A stretch of DNA of 64,000 nt, from positions 186,001 to 250,000 of the forward strand of contig NC_013940.1 of the NCBI RefSeq assembly GCF_000010985.1, read 5' to 3'. This DNA is from Deferribacter desulfuricans SSM1. Lineage in GTDB: Bacteria > Chrysiogenota > Deferribacteres > Deferribacterales > Deferribacteraceae. Below are positions 63,258 to 64,000 of the stretch, one piece after another. The notes beneath the pieces were generated by a model. The model saw only the letters and a program-made list of their open reading frames with translations, was not told the origin of the DNA and did no database searches. How positions within the stretch are numbered: position 1 is the first letter of the stretch; each line of letters starts with the position of its first letter. Made by a program: the position numbers and the translations under genes.

Positions 63258-64000
63258 TTATTTAAAAACTATAAGCATATCTAAATTTTGTATTTCTTCC
63301 ATTAAATTATTTAATTTATCTGATATATTTAAATCTTGAATTACATAATTTGGTTTTTCAAATATTTGGTCTATAATTATATAACCTTCTAAAGTTGCCG
63401 TTCCATTATTTCGTAAATCATATGCATATTTAAAAGTATCTAATTGAGGGTAATATGTAAAAGCTATTTCTTTATTTAAAATTTTATTGATGTCATCATA
63501 ATAATTAAACAAATTAGCTTTGATTTTAAAGTTTTCAAAACGTACTGTATAATGATTGTTTGACTTACCAATTGACTGTATATCTACAACTTTTCCTTTA
63601 GCACCAAAGCTTGGTTTTGTAAAACCATTACCAAAAGGTTCTATTTCATGTAAACTTAAAATATTTTTTACATCTAAAAAATAATCTGGAGATAATAAAA
63701 CATCAGTTTCATAGGTTTTTTTAGTACTTATTTCTACAGGAATTTTAGAAGTTATATTTGTAAAATCTGCAACAAATTCTTTGAGATTTTCATATTTTAT
63801 TGTTAGACCAGCTGCTTGTTCATGACCGCCAAATTTTTCTAAATGAAAACTGCATCTTTTAATAGCCTCATATAAGTCAAAACCTTCAATACTACGACAA
63901 GATGCTGTACATGTTCCATCATTATCTTTTGATAGAATTATTGTAGGTACATTAAAATTGTTAGCTAACTTGCCAGCTACAATACCAATTACACCTTTAT
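63258..64000 (-). CDS. recJ: RecJ single-strand exonuclease, C-terminal part, N-terminus beyond window
   Basis: The frame is open from the window edge to the stop at 63258 (about 247 codons). It encodes the end of the DHH family core (KGVIGIVAGKLANNFNVPTI), then DHHA1 with the signature KFGGHEQAAGLTI, then the OB-fold (LHEIEPFGNGFTKPSF, then GKVVDIQSIGKSNNHYTVRF). RecJ degrades single-stranded DNA 5' to 3' in repair and recombination. The N-terminal catalytic Asp motifs lie beyond the window. A short frame starting at TTG 63512 is only the tail of this gene. Confidence 0.93.
   Translation of the reverse strand, partial: KGVIGIVAGKLANNFNVPTIILSKDNDGTCTASCRSIEGFDLYEAIKRCSFHLEKFGGHEQAAGLTIKYENLKEFVADFTNITSKIPVEISTKKTYETDVLLSPDYFLDVKNILSLHEIEPFGNGFTKPSFGAKGKVVDIQSIGKSNNHYTVRFENFKIKANLFNYYDDINKILNKEIAFTYYPQLDTFKYAYDLRNNGTATLEGYIIIDQIFEKPNYVIQDLNISDKLNNLMEEIQNLDMLIVFK

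Noticed and set aside
63258-63512. Separate 84-codon gene at the right end
   Set aside because: The frame stays open upstream to the window edge and encodes the OB-fold end of RecJ.
1-64000. CRISPR array, tRNA or rRNA genes
   Set aside because: No regular spacer-repeat pattern and no cloverleaf or ribosomal RNA stretch was seen on reading; small RNAs without strong features could be missed.

Overview
The window is very AT-rich (roughly a quarter G+C or less by eye) and belongs to a Gram-negative-type bacterium. It encodes a small beta-barrel-like exported protein, periplasmic lytic transglycosylases and several signal peptides. There are no rRNA, tRNA or ribosomal-protein genes and no central-metabolism genes apart from a ribonucleotide reductase. 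A plasmid-type Rep protein, a DnaA-like initiator, parAB, a canonical parS and a large repeat-filled non-coding region lie together at 45-52 kb. I therefore read this as part of a large extrachromosomal replicon (megaplasmid, chromid or phage-plasmid) with its own replication machinery. From memory only, the composition resembles the AT-rich megaplasmid of a Deferribacter-type bacterium; that is a guess, not a result.

Left part (1-25 kb), signalling: a subtilisin-like protease (cut by the window edge), two GGDEF diguanylate cyclases, two Cache-type chemoreceptors (one split by an insertion sequence), CheW, CheV, CheY and a CheA with a C-terminal receiver, a STAS protein, two excisionase-like DNA-binding proteins and several unknown or exported small proteins. 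No cheR, cheB or flagellar genes are present.

Middle (25-45 kb), DNA transactions: both subunits of a type IIA topoisomerase flank an HExxH protein, a SWIM-finger protein, a zinc-less DnaG-like primase and a large unknown protein with a possible HTH. These are followed by an ankyrin-like VAH-repeat protein, a lytic transglycosylase, an SSB-like protein with an acidic tail (split by an insertion sequence) and a YdjM-like membrane protein.

Replicon core (45-52 kb): an EAL phosphodiesterase, parS, a Rep_3-type initiator, a 1.3-kb origin region with 26 TTGCAT/ATGCAA boxes in strikingly regular spacings, a DnaA-like AAA+ protein with an altered DNA-recognition loop, ParA and ParB. An unusual repeated palindrome lies inside and just after parB.

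Right part (52-64 kb), one long minus-strand block: class II ribonucleotide reductase, a DnaB-type helicase with an AT-hook and acidic tail, several membrane or helical unknowns, a second lytic transglycosylase with the same inserted region as the first, and the C-terminal part of RecJ (cut by the window edge).

Three apparently identical 1846-bp IS200/IS605-type elements (TnpA plus TnpB, visibly richer in G+C) sit at 9.5, 22.7 and 41.1 kb. All follow TTTAT, all have the same orientation, and each splits a gene whose reading frame is restored exactly if the element is removed.
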